DNA of 64,000 nt from positions 48,428 to 112,427 of the forward strand of contig NZ_PVTR01000009.1 of assembly GCF_003003005.1 (NCBI RefSeq). Reading direction: 5' to 3'. A program made the position numbers and the translations under genes. The stretch is from Mongoliibacter ruber (GTDB lineage: Bacteria; Bacteroidota; Bacteroidia; Cytophagales; Cyclobacteriaceae). The stretch's first letter is position 1. Every line of letters begins with the position of its first letter. Positions 26,355-36,260 of this stretch are shown piece by piece. Below the pieces are notes generated by a model. That model worked only from the letters and a program-made list of their open reading frames with translations. It ran no database searches and had not been told where the DNA came from.

Positions 26355-27389
26355 TTACTTATGTTCGCTGATGGTAATTTCAGCTAATTCTTTCAAATCT
26401 GCAGGAAGGCCTTCAACCAATGATGGGTTGTTGACAATATATGGTTTCTGCTCAGACATCCATTTTCTGAATTCATCAGGCTCAACTACACGAATTTCTT
26501 TTCTCATCGCGTTATGACCACGGCCACAAATCTCTGTACAAGCGATTTCGTACACAAACTCATCATTACCTGTCTCTCTGCGCATTTCTTCAGTAGTCTT
26601 GGTAGGTGTAAACCAAAATCTAGTCGGCATACCAGGCACTGCGTCCATTTTAAGTCTCATGTGTGGCGCAAATACTGAATGCAAAACATCACGAGCTCTG
26701 ATTTTGAACAATACTGGCTCTCCTTTTGGAATTACTACCACTGGTGACATAAAATCATCTAGAGAATTTTTGTCAGTGAAGTCAACACCAGATACATTAG
26801 TCGCAGATGTTAATCTGTAATCATGCTCACCTAATGTATTATCCATGCCAGGGTATCTAACCTCCCAAGCAAACTGATAACCCAAGATTTCAACAACATG
26901 TGAATTTTCGGGAGCTGGAGCAGTTATGTCTGACCAAGCTCTCCAACCACCGATAACCAAAAAGGTCAAAACAATCGCAGGAACAATGGTCCACAAAACC
27001 TCTAGTTTATTGTTATCTGGATAGAAAGTAGCAACTCTATCTTCTTTCCATTGGTACTTGTATGGAAACCAGAAAAGAAGAATGTGTGTAATGATAAACA
27101 CAACTCCTGTAACAGCCATAGTTACCCAAAACAATTGATCGGTAATTACACCATGTTCTGAGGCAATAGGAAGCTGATAGTTATCAAATTCCTTAATGGA
27201 ATACCAAAACATTAGGATGGTAGCTCCAATCAAGAAGAAGACGAACATCAAAGCATTAATTTTGTTGCTACCGGAAGCAATTTTTTTATCACTCCCTTTT
27301 ACAACTGAAACGAGTGTCTGGATCCTGTATACCATCCAAATAATGGACAGTAATAAAAGGGTACCTACAGCAATAAGAAATCCGTACAT
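26355..27389 (-). CDS. ctaC: Cytochrome c oxidase subunit II with CuA site
   Basis: A 344-residue protein with three hydrophobic segments (about 3-22, 45-65 and 88-108) and a periplasmic cupredoxin domain. The aromatic electron-entry region is YQFAWEVRYPG and the binuclear CuA ligands are H in FAPHMRLKMDAVPGMP and C/C/H/M in ACTEICGRGHNAMRKE. No heme c domain is fused at the C-terminus, so electrons must come from a separate cytochrome (ActE or the ActA N-terminal domain are candidates). The extra N-terminal helix is common in this operon type. It follows actF by 21 nt. Confidence 0.95.
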   Translation of the reverse strand: MYGFLIAVGTLLLLSIIWMVYRIQTLVSVVKGSDKKIASGSNKINALMFVFFLIGATILMFWYSIKEFDNYQLPIASEHGVITDQLFWVTMAVTGVVFIITHILLFWFPYKYQWKEDRVATFYPDNNKLEVLWTIVPAIVLTFLVIGGWRAWSDITAPAPENSHVVEILGYQFAWEVRYPGMDNTLGEHDYRLTSATNVSGVDFTDKNSLDDFMSPVVVIPKGEPVLFKIRARDVLHSVFAPHMRLKMDAVPGMPTRFWFTPTKTTEEMRRETGNDEFVYEIACTEICGRGHNAMRKEIRVVEPDEFRKWMSEQKPYIVNNPSLVEGLPADLKELAEITISEHK

Positions 27390-27410
27390 AATTTTAAACT
27401 TTTCGGATAA

Positions 27411-28700
27411 TTAAATATGATGATGATAACTTTCCTCCAACATCGGATGGTTTTTAGCAATCAGAGGTTTTTTAGCTAATCCACCGAGCACCACTAAGGC
27501 AACTGCAGAACCATAAACCAAAAACATTCCCAATTCCATTAAACCAAATCCGCCGTTTTGTCCAAGTGTACCTGGTTGTACCATTAAGAAGAAATCAAAC
27601 CAGTGACCAAGGATAATTAGAGAACAAACCACCTTTAAGAAGATTGCGTGTCTTTTTGCATCTCTTGTCATAAGAACAAGGAAGGGTAGAAAGAAGTTTA
27701 GAACTAGATTTACAAAAATGAACGGGCTATACACGTCACTTTCCAACCTTTCAACAAAGTATACAGACTCCTCAGGAATATTGGCATAATAGATCAATAA
27801 AAACTGAGAAAACCAGATGTATGTCCAGAATATAGAGAAAGCAAAAACAAACTTACCAAGATCGTGAATATGGTTTTCATTCACCATTTCCAAATAGCCT
27901 CTTTCTCTAAGAAATACCACTACTAGGGTGATGGCAGAAAGGCCAGCTACAAACCAAGATGCAAATACATACCATCCGAACATAGTAGAAAACCAGTGTG
28001 TATCGATCGACATTACCCAATCCCATGCAGAAATGGAAGAAGACACTGCGAAAAATATCAAGAAAATAGCAGACCATTTTCTAATTTGACCCCAATAGCT
28101 AGTACCACCGTGAATATCTTCTTCAAAAGAAAGGTTTTTCAATTTATTAAAGAAAAACACCCAGAATCCAAAGAATACTACAAGCCTGATAACAAAGAAT
28201 AAAGGAAACGTTCCTTTTTCCATTGGCCAGTAGAAATAACTTCCTTTTCCATCAATAATTTTATCATAATGAGAATCATTAGGATCAAAGAGGTCACTAT
28301 GAGTCCAGTGAAATAAATCATGGTTCACAATGAAAAAACTTACGATCATCAATCCAGCTGCGAAAGGCAACCAATATCCGAAAGAAAGCATAACTCTTAA
28401 TATTCCGGCTGACCAGCCAGCTTGAGCTGCATATTGGATGGCAAAGAAAAAGACACCAATGACGGCTATTCCTGTAAAGTAAACATTGTTAATCCAGAGA
28501 TTGGCGAACAAACGCTGGTACCAGTGATAGGCATGATCTCCACCTTCCGCATGGTCATGACCTCCACCAAACATGGCCATCACGATACCAATTGCAAGTA
28601 TAACGGCACCTATTACCAATACCGTCATGATTGACTTCTTCAGCGCTGCTGTGAACTCAAATTTTTGATCCAAATTGTAGTTTGTAGTGCTATGAGCCAT
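27411..28700 (-). CDS. actF: Alternative Complex III subunit ActF
   Basis: A 429-residue membrane protein with about ten helices, related to ActC/NrfD but lacking an obvious cofactor site. ActF contributes to the quinol-side membrane core of Alternative Complex III, which oxidises menaquinol and reduces cytochrome c. Seen features: an N-terminal helix, a His-rich loop (GGGHDHAEGGDHAYHW), an SISAWDWVMSID motif and a HDLGKFVFAFSIFWTYIWFSQ-like central helix. It lies 2 nt after actE and 21 nt before cox2. Confidence 0.9.
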   Translation of the reverse strand: MAHSTTNYNLDQKFEFTAALKKSIMTVLVIGAVILAIGIVMAMFGGGHDHAEGGDHAYHWYQRLFANLWINNVYFTGIAVIGVFFFAIQYAAQAGWSAGILRVMLSFGYWLPFAAGLMIVSFFIVNHDLFHWTHSDLFDPNDSHYDKIIDGKGSYFYWPMEKGTFPLFFVIRLVVFFGFWVFFFNKLKNLSFEEDIHGGTSYWGQIRKWSAIFLIFFAVSSSISAWDWVMSIDTHWFSTMFGWYVFASWFVAGLSAITLVVVFLRERGYLEMVNENHIHDLGKFVFAFSIFWTYIWFSQFLLIYYANIPEESVYFVERLESDVYSPFIFVNLVLNFFLPFLVLMTRDAKRHAIFLKVVCSLIILGHWFDFFLMVQPGTLGQNGGFGLMELGMFLVYGSAVALVVLGGLAKKPLIAKNHPMLEESYHHHI

Positions 28701-28702
28701 GA

Positions 28703-29338
28703 TTATTGTTTCTGAATTTCTTGTTTAACATAGTGAACAATTTTCCAAATCCTCTCTTGAGGGATTTGAGAACCGTGCGCTCCCATACGTCCTTTACCTT
28801 TCATGATCACATGAAAAATATGACCTTCAGGAAGATCAATGTATGCACCACCTTTAAGGTTGGCAACACCACCGACTACTTCGCCGGCCTTTCCATCACC
28901 TTCACCGCCCGGTCCATGGCAAGTAGCGCAATACTGGGTATATAGCACTCTACCTTCCGCGATAACTTCATCTGTAGCTTCAATCGGACTCTGCATTTCT
29001 GCAGCTTTTTCCAACTCAAAAGTCTTAAGTCTATAAGGAAGATAACCATCTCTGTTTCTAGGGACAGTATTCGCTACAGGCTCTCTCATGTTCATTCCAT
29101 GAGGGTTGTTGGTGTTACTGTTGAAAAACTCACCTTTACCGTCTTCACGGCTTGACAACCAACTTCCCTCTTCCTCATTTTGAATTTGAGAAAGGGGCTC
29201 ATAGGCAACAGAGTTGTACATCTGAGGTGCATACTCATAACCAGGATGATCACCTGAAGCACCACAAGATGCTACACCAAAGGCAAAACCTGCTAGAGCG
29301 ATTGTATATAGATATTGTTTGATTTTCATAACTTCCAT
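28703..29338 (-). CDS. actE: Alternative Complex III monoheme cytochrome ActE
   Basis: A 211-residue lipoprotein cytochrome c: a lipobox (FGVASC, Cys about 25), an ActE-type N-terminal segment (MYNSVAYEPLSQIQNEE), and a single class I cytochrome domain with CATCHGPGGEGDGKAG and axial Met in VIMKGKGRMGAHG. ActE receives electrons from the pentaheme subunit and passes them toward the oxidase. It follows actD by 4 nt. Confidence 0.93.
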   Translation of the reverse strand: MEVMKIKQYLYTIALAGFAFGVASCGASGDHPGYEYAPQMYNSVAYEPLSQIQNEEEGSWLSSREDGKGEFFNSNTNNPHGMNMREPVANTVPRNRDGYLPYRLKTFELEKAAEMQSPIEATDEVIAEGRVLYTQYCATCHGPGGEGDGKAGEVVGGVANLKGGAYIDLPEGHIFHVIMKGKGRMGAHGSQIPQERIWKIVHYVKQEIQKQ

Positions 29339-29342
29339 TTAC

Positions 29343-29873
29343 CTATTCAAAACTTTTTTTATTGACCTCGGTGGCACCGGTAAGCTTAAGCACATCAGCT
29401 AATTTCTCTTCTCCAATACTAGCATTATTAGCCAAGTCTATCGCCATGACATGCTTGTCATCTGTAATACGGAGATCAAATATTCTAGCTTGTCCCCAAG
29501 GTTTCAAATTACTTGCAACCATAAAGACACCTACCATACCGAATGCTGCCAAAAGAACTGTAAGTTCAAATGTAACGGGGATAAATGCCGGTAAAGAAGC
29601 ATGGTCTTTACCACCAATAATCATTGGCCAATCAAATTTCATCATATAGAACTGCATCGTCAAAGCCAATGTAGTACCAATAAGTCCGAAAATAAATGCG
29701 GCAATTGGGAGTCTACTTCTTCTATATCCCAAAACTTCATCTAAACCGTGAACAGGAAAAGGAGAATAAACTTCGTGAATTTTCACACCTGTTTTTCTAA
29801 TCTGCGTCACAGCGTCCATTAATACATCCTCATCGTCATACACCCCGAGGATAAAATTTTTATCTCTTTCCAT
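29343..29873 (-). CDS. actD: Alternative Complex III subunit ActD (DUF3341)
   Basis: A 176-residue protein: a cytoplasmic N-terminal domain (FILGVYDDEDVLMDAVTQIR), two membrane helices (about 56-76 and 97-121) and a short C-terminal domain (HVMAIDLANN). This is the DUF3341 fold known as ActD. It lies 2 nt after actC and 4 nt before actE. Confidence 0.92.
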   Translation of the reverse strand: MERDKNFILGVYDDEDVLMDAVTQIRKTGVKIHEVYSPFPVHGLDEVLGYRRSRLPIAAFIFGLIGTTLALTMQFYMMKFDWPMIIGGKDHASLPAFIPVTFELTVLLAAFGMVGVFMVASNLKPWGQARIFDLRITDDKHVMAIDLANNASIGEEKLADVLKLTGATEVNKKSFE

Positions 29874-29875
29874 GC

Positions 29876-31240
29876 TTATTTAGATTGTTTAGTGGATGAA
29901 GATTTAATGATTGATTTAATTTCGAACATATTGATTACTGGGAAGAACTTCGCGAAAAGGAAGAAAAGAGTGAAGAACAATCCGAAAGTAAATAGATAAA
30001 CACCAACATCAGCCCATGTAGGGTAGAACATTGCCCAAGAAGATGGCAAGAAATCTCTATGAAGAGATGTTACGATAATTACAAATCGTTCAAACCACAT
30101 TCCTATGTTTACTACAAGAGACAAGATAAATGTAAGTACGATAGATGTTCTGATTTTCTTAAACCAAAATAATTGAGGCGATATCACATTACATGTCATC
30201 ATAGACCAATATGCCCACCAATATGGACCAAAAGCCCTATTGACGAATGCATACTGCTCAGCTGCAACACCGGAATACCAAGCAATAAAGAACTCAGTAA
30301 TGTATGCAATACCTACTATAGAACCTGTAATGATGATAACGATGTTCATCAATTCAATATGGCCAATAGTGATGTAATCTTCTAGTTTAAATACTTTTCT
30401 AGTGACAATCATCAACGTAAGTACCATGGCAAAACCAGAGAAAATCGCACCAGCAACGAAGTATGGAGGGAAAATTGTGGTATGCCATCCTGGGATTACC
30501 GAAGTAGCAAAGTCAAATGATACAATTGTGTGTACAGAAAGTACAAGAGGTGTTGCGAGACCTGCAAGAATCAAAGACACAGTTTCAAATCTGCTCCATG
30601 TTTTTGCAGCACCATCCCAACCAAAAGCCAAGGCACTATAGATAACTTTTCTTAATCCAGTTGCTCTATCTCTAATAGTAGCAAAATCAGGTATCAAAGC
30701 AATGTACCAAAACACCAACGATACAGAGAAGTATGTTGAAATAGCGAATACATCCCAAAGAAGTGGTGAGTTGAAGTTTACCCAAAGAGATCCAAATGTA
30801 TTCGGTAATGGAAGTGCCCAATAAGCACCTAACCATGGCCTACCCATGTGAATAATTGGGAACATTGCAGCACAGATTACGGCAAAAATTGTCATCGCTT
30901 CTGCAGCTCTGTTAATTGCCATTCTCCATTTCTGTCTGAACAACAATAAAACTGCGGAAATCAATGTACCAGCGTGACCAATACCAACCCACCATACGAA
31001 GTTGGTAATATCCCAAGCCCAACCAATGGTCTTGTTAAGGCCCCACATTCCGATACCTTCCCAAAGGGTCGCGGCTAAGGCAATAAATCCAAGAGCCAAT
31101 GCACCTACAGATACCAAAAGCGCCAATAGCCAAAGCATACTTGGTTTGCCTTCGACCTGCCTAGAGATATCATGTGTGACGTCTTTCAGGGTTTTTCCGC
31201 CGGTAATCAGCGGCTCACGTACGGATGAAGTAACTTGCAT
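29876..31240 (-). CDS. actC: Alternative Complex III quinol-binding subunit ActC
   Basis: A 454-residue NrfD/PsrC-like integral membrane protein with about ten helices, which holds the menaquinol site of the complex. The N-terminal cytoplasmic stretch contains the familiar [16 protein letters not shown] segment, and the helices include [20 protein letters not shown] and [20 protein letters not shown]. It follows actB by 17 nt. Confidence 0.95.
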   Translation of the reverse strand: MQVTSSVREPLITGGKTLKDVTHDISRQVEGKPSMLWLLALLVSVGALALGFIALAATLWEGIGMWGLNKTIGWAWDITNFVWWVGIGHAGTLISAVLLLFRQKWRMAINRAAEAMTIFAVICAAMFPIIHMGRPWLGAYWALPLPNTFGSLWVNFNSPLLWDVFAISTYFSVSLVFWYIALIPDFATIRDRATGLRKVIYSALAFGWDGAAKTWSRFETVSLILAGLATPLVLSVHTIVSFDFATSVIPGWHTTIFPPYFVAGAIFSGFAMVLTLMIVTRKVFKLEDYITIGHIELMNIVIIITGSIVGIAYITEFFIAWYSGVAAEQYAFVNRAFGPYWWAYWSMMTCNVISPQLFWFKKIRTSIVLTFILSLVVNIGMWFERFVIIVTSLHRDFLPSSWAMFYPTWADVGVYLFTFGLFFTLFFLFAKFFPVINMFEIKSIIKSSSTKQSK

Positions 31241-31257
31241 ATCTTATAAAATTATTA

Positions 31258-34200
31258 TTACGCTTCTGATTTTTCCTTATTTCTGATTTTGGTAAAATAC
31301 CATACGTTTGGACTGACGTTGATCTCTTCCAATACGTGATAAGCCCTATCTTCATTTACCTCTTTCAATGCAGAAATGGTATTTTCTTCGATTTTGAGCA
31401 TCTCCGTAATCTTACTGTTTGGATCATTCATGTCACCGAACACAATGGCATCAGTAGGACATGCAGAGGCACAAGCAGTATTGATTTCTCCGTCTTGTAC
31501 TTTTCTAGCTTCCTTCTTGGCAGTTAATTTACCAAGCTGAATTCTCTGTACGCACATAGAGCATTTTTCAATTACACCTCTAGCCCTAACAGTAACATCC
31601 GGATTCAATACCATCTTACCAAGATCATCATTCTGAGCCACATTCACAGCCGAGAAATCTTTGTTATCATGGTATTTGAACCAGTTAAACCTTCTTACTT
31701 TATAAGGACAGTTATTGGCACAATATCTAGTACCAATACATCTGTTATAAGTCATTTGGTTGAGACCTTCAGAAGAGTGCGTTGTTGCAGCGACTGGACA
31801 AACTGTCTCACATGGAGCATTATTACAATGCTGACACATCATTGGCTGAAACGTAACCTCAGGATTGTCTGCAGCTCTCTCCAATTCACTATTTGAGCTA
31901 GAGCCTTCTGGAGAACTGTAATACCTGTCTATTCTAATCCAGGCCATTTCTCTTCTGTTCAGTACTTCCTGCTTTCCTACTACTGCCACGTTGTTTTCAA
32001 CTTGACAAGCAACAGTACATGCTCCACAACCAATACAAGAGTTCATATCGATAGCTAAGCCCCAATGGTGCTGACTATATTTATGCCCTTCCCAAAGAGA
32101 TACTTTAGATGGCTTTACGAATTCGCCTTCTTTGTAAACTTTTGGCTTATATCTTCCTGCAGATGTATCTTCTTTATAATCAGCTAAAGTAGCTTCTTGG
32201 ATCACAAACTCTCTTCCCATGTAGGTCTGATGAGTTTGCGTCTGTGCTATTTTGTATGAATCACCTGTAATTTCAACACTGACACCTTCAGTGACATCAT
32301 AATTTGTAAAGCCTTTTGATGAATCTAACAACGCATAAGCATTGACACCAACACCATCAGCAACTCTACCGGCTTTAGTTCTTCCATATCCTAGTGCAAG
32401 ACCAAAAGTACCATCAGCTTGACCTGGCTGTACCAATACCGGTACAATCAAGGTTTTATCACCGACAGTGATTTTTGCTTTCTTAGTAGCACCTTCGACC
32501 ATTTTGACGCCGTTATCTTTGGCCCACTTTTGAGATACTGTCAAATAGTTATCCCAAGTAGCTTTTGAAATTGGGTCGGACATTTCTTGTAACCAAGGGT
32601 TATTCGCAAACGAACCATTACCAATTCCTATTTTTGTGTAAATGGCTAATTCAGCACCCGCATTATCCGCTTTATAAGTCCTTCCTAGAGCTGAAGCAGC
32701 TGCAGAAACGTCTCCGCTACCAGTGACTTCTACGCTTTCAGATTCGACAGAATAGACACCATTATAAAGTGATCTATCCCAAAACTCTTGACTATCTGTG
32801 ATTTCAGACTGAATTCCCATAAGAGAAGTAGTCCAGTTTTCTTGTAAGAAATCAAAATAGTTTGTGTCTTCTCCAGACCAAATCAGGAATGATTCCTGGG
32901 CTTGTCTAGTATCAAACAATGGTGAAATGGTTGGCTGAGACAAACTGTACTCACCGCTTCTAGGATTGAAATCATTCCAAGATTCCAAATAGTGATGGTC
33001 TGGAGCGATATATTGAACCAATGATGAGGTTTCATCCATGGTACCATTTGTCGCTACAGAAACTTTTGCTTTTGAAATACCTTCTTCAATTTCAGCACCT
33101 TTTGCAAAGTCATATACAGGATTACAGTTATAGAAAATAACTCCTCCAACTCTACCTGCATTTAGGTCTGAAACAAACTTATTCATTTTGTCATCATCCC
33201 CTTTTCTGAAATAAGATGGCTTTGAAAAATCAACTGATTTGCCATTGTTGCCCAAAAGGTCATTGATTGCATTGATTACAATCTGAACGTTTGGATCATT
33301 GGACCCAGAAACAACAATCGAATTTCCTCTGTTTGCCCATAGCTCATTGGCAGCCTGATCAAGATGTGCAATTTCTACAGCTCCACCAGAAACTGTTGCT
33401 GCACCAGCTTTTCTCGCTAAGGCGTTATAAAGCGCCAAAACTGCAAGACCAGATTGAGAAGGTTTGATTGGCGTTCTGTAATCAGCATTTGCACCTGTCA
33501 AAGACAAGTTGGTCTCAAACTGAAAGTGTCTGGACATTGTCCTGTTTTCGCTTGAGATTTTTCTTCCTTTTACATATTGCTTTGCAAATTCAATAGGAGA
33601 AATCCAGGTACCTAAAAAGTCAGCACCAAAACTCACAATGACTTTTGCATTGTCAAATTTATAAGTAGGCAAGCCAGCGACACCATAAGTTGTCTCTGCG
33701 GCCTTGAGTATTCCATAATTAGAAATCGGATCATAGGTAATCACTTCAGCACCCATTGCTTCTGCAAAAGTATCCAAAGCTTTCTGAGTAGATGGGGAAA
33801 GAACTGTGTTGGTCACAATCTTAACAGCACCTGCTGAAGCCAAGCTTGACTTCAATTGGCTATCAAGCGTTGACCAATCTGATTTCTCACCATTTATGTA
33901 AGGTCCAGCAAGTCTTTGTTTATCATATAGAGACAAAACAGAGGCTTCCACGATAGAATTTACTCCCTTTCCGTTAATAGGAGAAAGTTCGTTACCATCA
34001 ATTTTGATAGGCCTTCCTTCTCTGGTTTTAACTACAATGGAGGCATAATCTCCACCTGAAGCAAACGTAGAAGCATAATAATTTGGAATGGATGGATTGA
34101 TATCAACAGGCTTGTTGACATAAGGAATGGCTTTTCTTACCGGCGCTTCGCAAGCGGCAAGAGAAGCAGCTGCAAGGCTAAATCCCATTAATTTAAGGAA

Positions 34201-34338
34201 ATCTCTCCTGGAAGATCCTTCTTCACCACCCAATGAGGATGGCCCTTCAGGAAATTCTCTATCTGCATTTTTTACAAACTCCGGATCGTTTGTGAGTTCC
34301 TCTAGCCCTTTCCAATAGGTCTTTTTATTTTCCTTCAT
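31258..34338 (-). CDS. actB: Alternative Complex III iron-sulfur subunit ActB
   Basis: A 1026-residue periplasmic subunit with a Tat-type signal (SSRRDFLKLMG) ending in a lipobox (SLAAC, Cys about 63). The first part is a molybdopterin-oxidoreductase-like domain that has lost its cofactor site in this family. The C-terminal part holds four cubane-type clusters with cysteine blocks CIGCGACTVACQ, CQHCNNAPCETVCP, CIGTRYCANNCP and CSMCVQ...CASACP. These wire electrons from ActC to the hemes of ActA. It follows actA by 38 nt. Confidence 0.95.
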   Translation of the reverse strand: MKENKKTYWKGLEELTNDPEFVKNADREFPEGPSSLGGEEGSSRRDFLKLMGFSLAAASLAACEAPVRKAIPYVNKPVDINPSIPNYYASTFASGGDYASIVVKTREGRPIKIDGNELSPINGKGVNSIVEASVLSLYDKQRLAGPYINGEKSDWSTLDSQLKSSLASAGAVKIVTNTVLSPSTQKALDTFAEAMGAEVITYDPISNYGILKAAETTYGVAGLPTYKFDNAKVIVSFGADFLGTWISPIEFAKQYVKGRKISSENRTMSRHFQFETNLSLTGANADYRTPIKPSQSGLAVLALYNALARKAGAATVSGGAVEIAHLDQAANELWANRGNSIVVSGSNDPNVQIVINAINDLLGNNGKSVDFSKPSYFRKGDDDKMNKFVSDLNAGRVGGVIFYNCNPVYDFAKGAEIEEGISKAKVSVATNGTMDETSSLVQYIAPDHHYLESWNDFNPRSGEYSLSQPTISPLFDTRQAQESFLIWSGEDTNYFDFLQENWTTSLMGIQSEITDSQEFWDRSLYNGVYSVESESVEVTGSGDVSAAASALGRTYKADNAGAELAIYTKIGIGNGSFANNPWLQEMSDPISKATWDNYLTVSQKWAKDNGVKMVEGATKKAKITVGDKTLIVPVLVQPGQADGTFGLALGYGRTKAGRVADGVGVNAYALLDSSKGFTNYDVTEGVSVEITGDSYKIAQTQTHQTYMGREFVIQEATLADYKEDTSAGRYKPKVYKEGEFVKPSKVSLWEGHKYSQHHWGLAIDMNSCIGCGACTVACQVENNVAVVGKQEVLNRREMAWIRIDRYYSSPEGSSSNSELERAADNPEVTFQPMMCQHCNNAPCETVCPVAATTHSSEGLNQMTYNRCIGTRYCANNCPYKVRRFNWFKYHDNKDFSAVNVAQNDDLGKMVLNPDVTVRARGVIEKCSMCVQRIQLGKLTAKKEARKVQDGEINTACASACPTDAIVFGDMNDPNSKITEMLKIEENTISALKEVNEDRAYHVLEEINVSPNVWYFTKIRNKEKSEA

Positions 34339-34376
34339 TGTATATTCAAGAAAAGTAAGTTCTGAATTTATTTATA

Positions 34377-35639
34377 TTAATAATGGCACTTTGCACATTC
34401 CAATCCACCGATATCTTTTACTTTCAGTGGGTCTTTAGAATCGCTATGTAATTGCACCAATTTATCGTAGTATTCATTTTTCTCAAAACGGATATTTGTC
34501 TGTCTGTGACAATCAATACACCATCCCATAGTCAAAGAACTATGCTGATATACTACTTCCATTTCCTCTATAGGACCGTGACAAGTTTGACACTCCACTC
34601 CGCCCACAGCCACGTGCTGTGCGTGGTTGAAATATGACAAATCTGGAAGGTTATGAACCCTCACCCATTCAATAGGCTGATCATTGTCTACAGCATTATA
34701 TATTTTTTGGATTTCAGGAGAGATACCATCTTTACCTCCAACATTCTGAATGTGCATATGACAGTTCATACATATATTAGCAGATGGGATATTCGCTGAT
34801 TTTCCAAGTTCTACACCTGTATGGCAATACTGACACTGCATCTCATATTGTCCAGCATGAAGTTCATGAGAGAAAGCGATTGGTTGCTTTGGTGCATAAC
34901 CTTGTTGAACACCTACTGTGTAAAGTTCATCAATTGCCGTTTTGGCCACTAAAGCAATTACTATAGTCGTGACAATAATGATCATTGCATCAGACTTGAA
35001 AACTTTAGCGAAATCATACTTTTGATTTACAAAAGCCTGATCATCTTCTTCAAGGTTTTGGGTATTAAGATACTTGGTAAGGATTGAAATAATCAAACCA
35101 AGTACTACTAGGATAAGTACAAGGACTAAAACCAATACCCCAAGAATGATTGTCAAGTATTCGCTTGGAACACCAGAACCTCCGGCAACACCGCCTTCAG
35201 CACCTTCACCACCGGCAGCTGCGGCTGCAGGATCGGCTTTGTCGCCATATTCCACATAGGCAAGCAGGTTCAATAGATCATCATCAGACAAGAATTCATG
35301 AGCTGGCATGGCCAACTGATTGTATTCATTGTAGATGGCCACAGCCTCAGCATCTCCAGAAGCAATCAAAGCTTGAGAGTTTCTGATAAAGCTTTTAGTC
35401 CAATCTATGGAATGTCTGTCAGTAACCCCTCTTAATGCCGGTCCGACATTCTTTTGGTCCAACCTATGACAAGTCCTACAATTGGCATTGAAAATCGACT
35501 TCCCTGCTGCGATAGCTTCTTCAGCATCAGAAACATCAGGGTGAGCCGCAAAGACTTGTGTTCCTAAACTCAGGAATAAAAGCATCACTAGGGTGCTTAT
35601 TTTCATCGGAACACGTGATAACGAGCGATTGATCGACAT
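34377..35639 (-). CDS. actA: Alternative Complex III cytochrome ActA with N-terminal monoheme domain
   Basis: A 420-residue protein with six CxxCH motifs. After a signal peptide (about 1-31) there is a monoheme cytochrome domain with C54-RT-C57-H58 (shared with many Bacteroidota ActA), then a Gly/Ala-rich linker, two membrane helices (about 163-190 and 216-236), and a pentaheme domain with CQYCH, CMNCH, CQTCH, CIDCH and a terminal CAKCHY. The protein ends two residues after its last heme motif. Start at 35639 is used; an internal ATG at 35606 (MKISTLVM) would give a shorter, cleaner signal peptide and cannot be excluded. It is the first gene of the 16.5-kb respiratory operon. Confidence 0.93.
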   Translation of the reverse strand: MSINRSLSRVPMKISTLVMLLFLSLGTQVFAAHPDVSDAEEAIAAGKSIFNANCRTCHRLDQKNVGPALRGVTDRHSIDWTKSFIRNSQALIASGDAEAVAIYNEYNQLAMPAHEFLSDDDLLNLLAYVEYGDKADPAAAAAGGEGAEGGVAGGSGVPSEYLTIILGVLVLVLVLILVVLGLIISILTKYLNTQNLEEDDQAFVNQKYDFAKVFKSDAMIIIVTTIVIALVAKTAIDELYTVGVQQGYAPKQPIAFSHELHAGQYEMQCQYCHTGVELGKSANIPSANICMNCHMHIQNVGGKDGISPEIQKIYNAVDNDQPIEWVRVHNLPDLSYFNHAQHVAVGGVECQTCHGPIEEMEVVYQHSSLTMGWCIDCHRQTNIRFEKNEYYDKLVQLHSDSKDPLKVKDIGGLECAKCHY

Positions 35640-35687
35640 ATTTATACTTAATTAAACAGTTTAATGCACGGTTTTGAATAAACATTG

Positions 35688-35718
35688 CAAATGTACTACC
35701 CCAATTCTTATTTTCAAA
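35688..35718 (-). promoter_or_regulatory. Promoter of the act-cox operon
   Basis: On the minus strand a -33 TTTG (35715-35718), a 19-nt spacer and a -7 TACATTTG (35688-35695) match the Bacteroidota promoter consensus perfectly. Transcription would start near 35681, leaving a leader of about 40 nt before actA. No other consensus promoter is seen inside the operon. Confidence 0.75.
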
Positions 35719-35958
35719 CTCGTATGCAATACAAGTCAGCAATCTGTAAACAGCTGTAATTGAATAGTAAGTCATTGTATTACAATATATTACAAATTTA
35801 ATTTTTCCTTCAAAATCAATTTAGAATCATTATAAATAAATCATATTACACAACCTTTTATACTGACGGAAGCATTCTGAACATGGCACATGAATCAGGA
35901 TATTTTTATCCAGTATAAACTTTAGAGAAATATACTTGAATTTAAAAATGAACTTGTT

Positions 35959-35989
35959 TTTGCAAAAAAGGCGAATATCCATACATTTG
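35959..35989 (+). promoter_or_regulatory. Promoter of tRNA-Cys
   Basis: -33 TTTG (35959-35962), 19-nt spacer and -7 TACATTTG (35982-35989) are a perfect match to the Bacteroidota consensus. The predicted start near 35995 is about 11 nt before the mature tRNA. Confidence 0.75.
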
Positions 35990-36005
35990 CATTCCGATTC
36001 AAAAA

Positions 36006-36079
36006 GGTCGAGTGGCCGAGTGGCTAGGCAGAGGTCTGCAAAACCTTGTACAGCGGTTCGAATCCGCTCTCGACCTCCA
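36006..36079 (+). tRNA. tRNA-Cys (GCA)
   Basis: A 74-nt tRNA with a 7-bp acceptor stem GGTCGAG/CTCGACC, discriminator U, and encoded CCA. The anticodon stem-loop AGGTC-TGCAAAA-CCTT puts GCA in the anticodon, and the T arm is GCGGTTCGAATCCGC. U73 and GCA are the main CysRS identity elements, so the assignment is firm. Confidence 0.95.
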
Positions 36080-36085
36080 ATTCAT

Positions 36086-36117
36086 AAAAGCATCTCTAAA
36101 AAGGGGATGCTTTTTTT
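36086..36117 (+). terminator. Terminator of tRNA-Cys
   Basis: Stem AAAAGCATCTC/GGGATGCTTTT (one T-G wobble) with a 7-nt loop and a T run, beginning 7 nt after the CCA end. Confidence 0.85.
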
Positions 36118-36260
36118 ATTGGCAAATATTTTCACCTTGGATATTTTTTTAAATAATTGGTGAAGCCTAGATAATCATTCACCTTATACTCTCGCTCATT
36201 TGCTCAAGGATTTTTTACTAAGAAAAGGTAACTTTTAACCTTAACTTATGATATAAGCAC

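Noticed and set aside
35765-35785. Possible second activator box upstream of actA
   Set aside because: TGA-N8-TCA spacing differs from the hemN and cco boxes and it has no matching 45-nt distance to the promoter.
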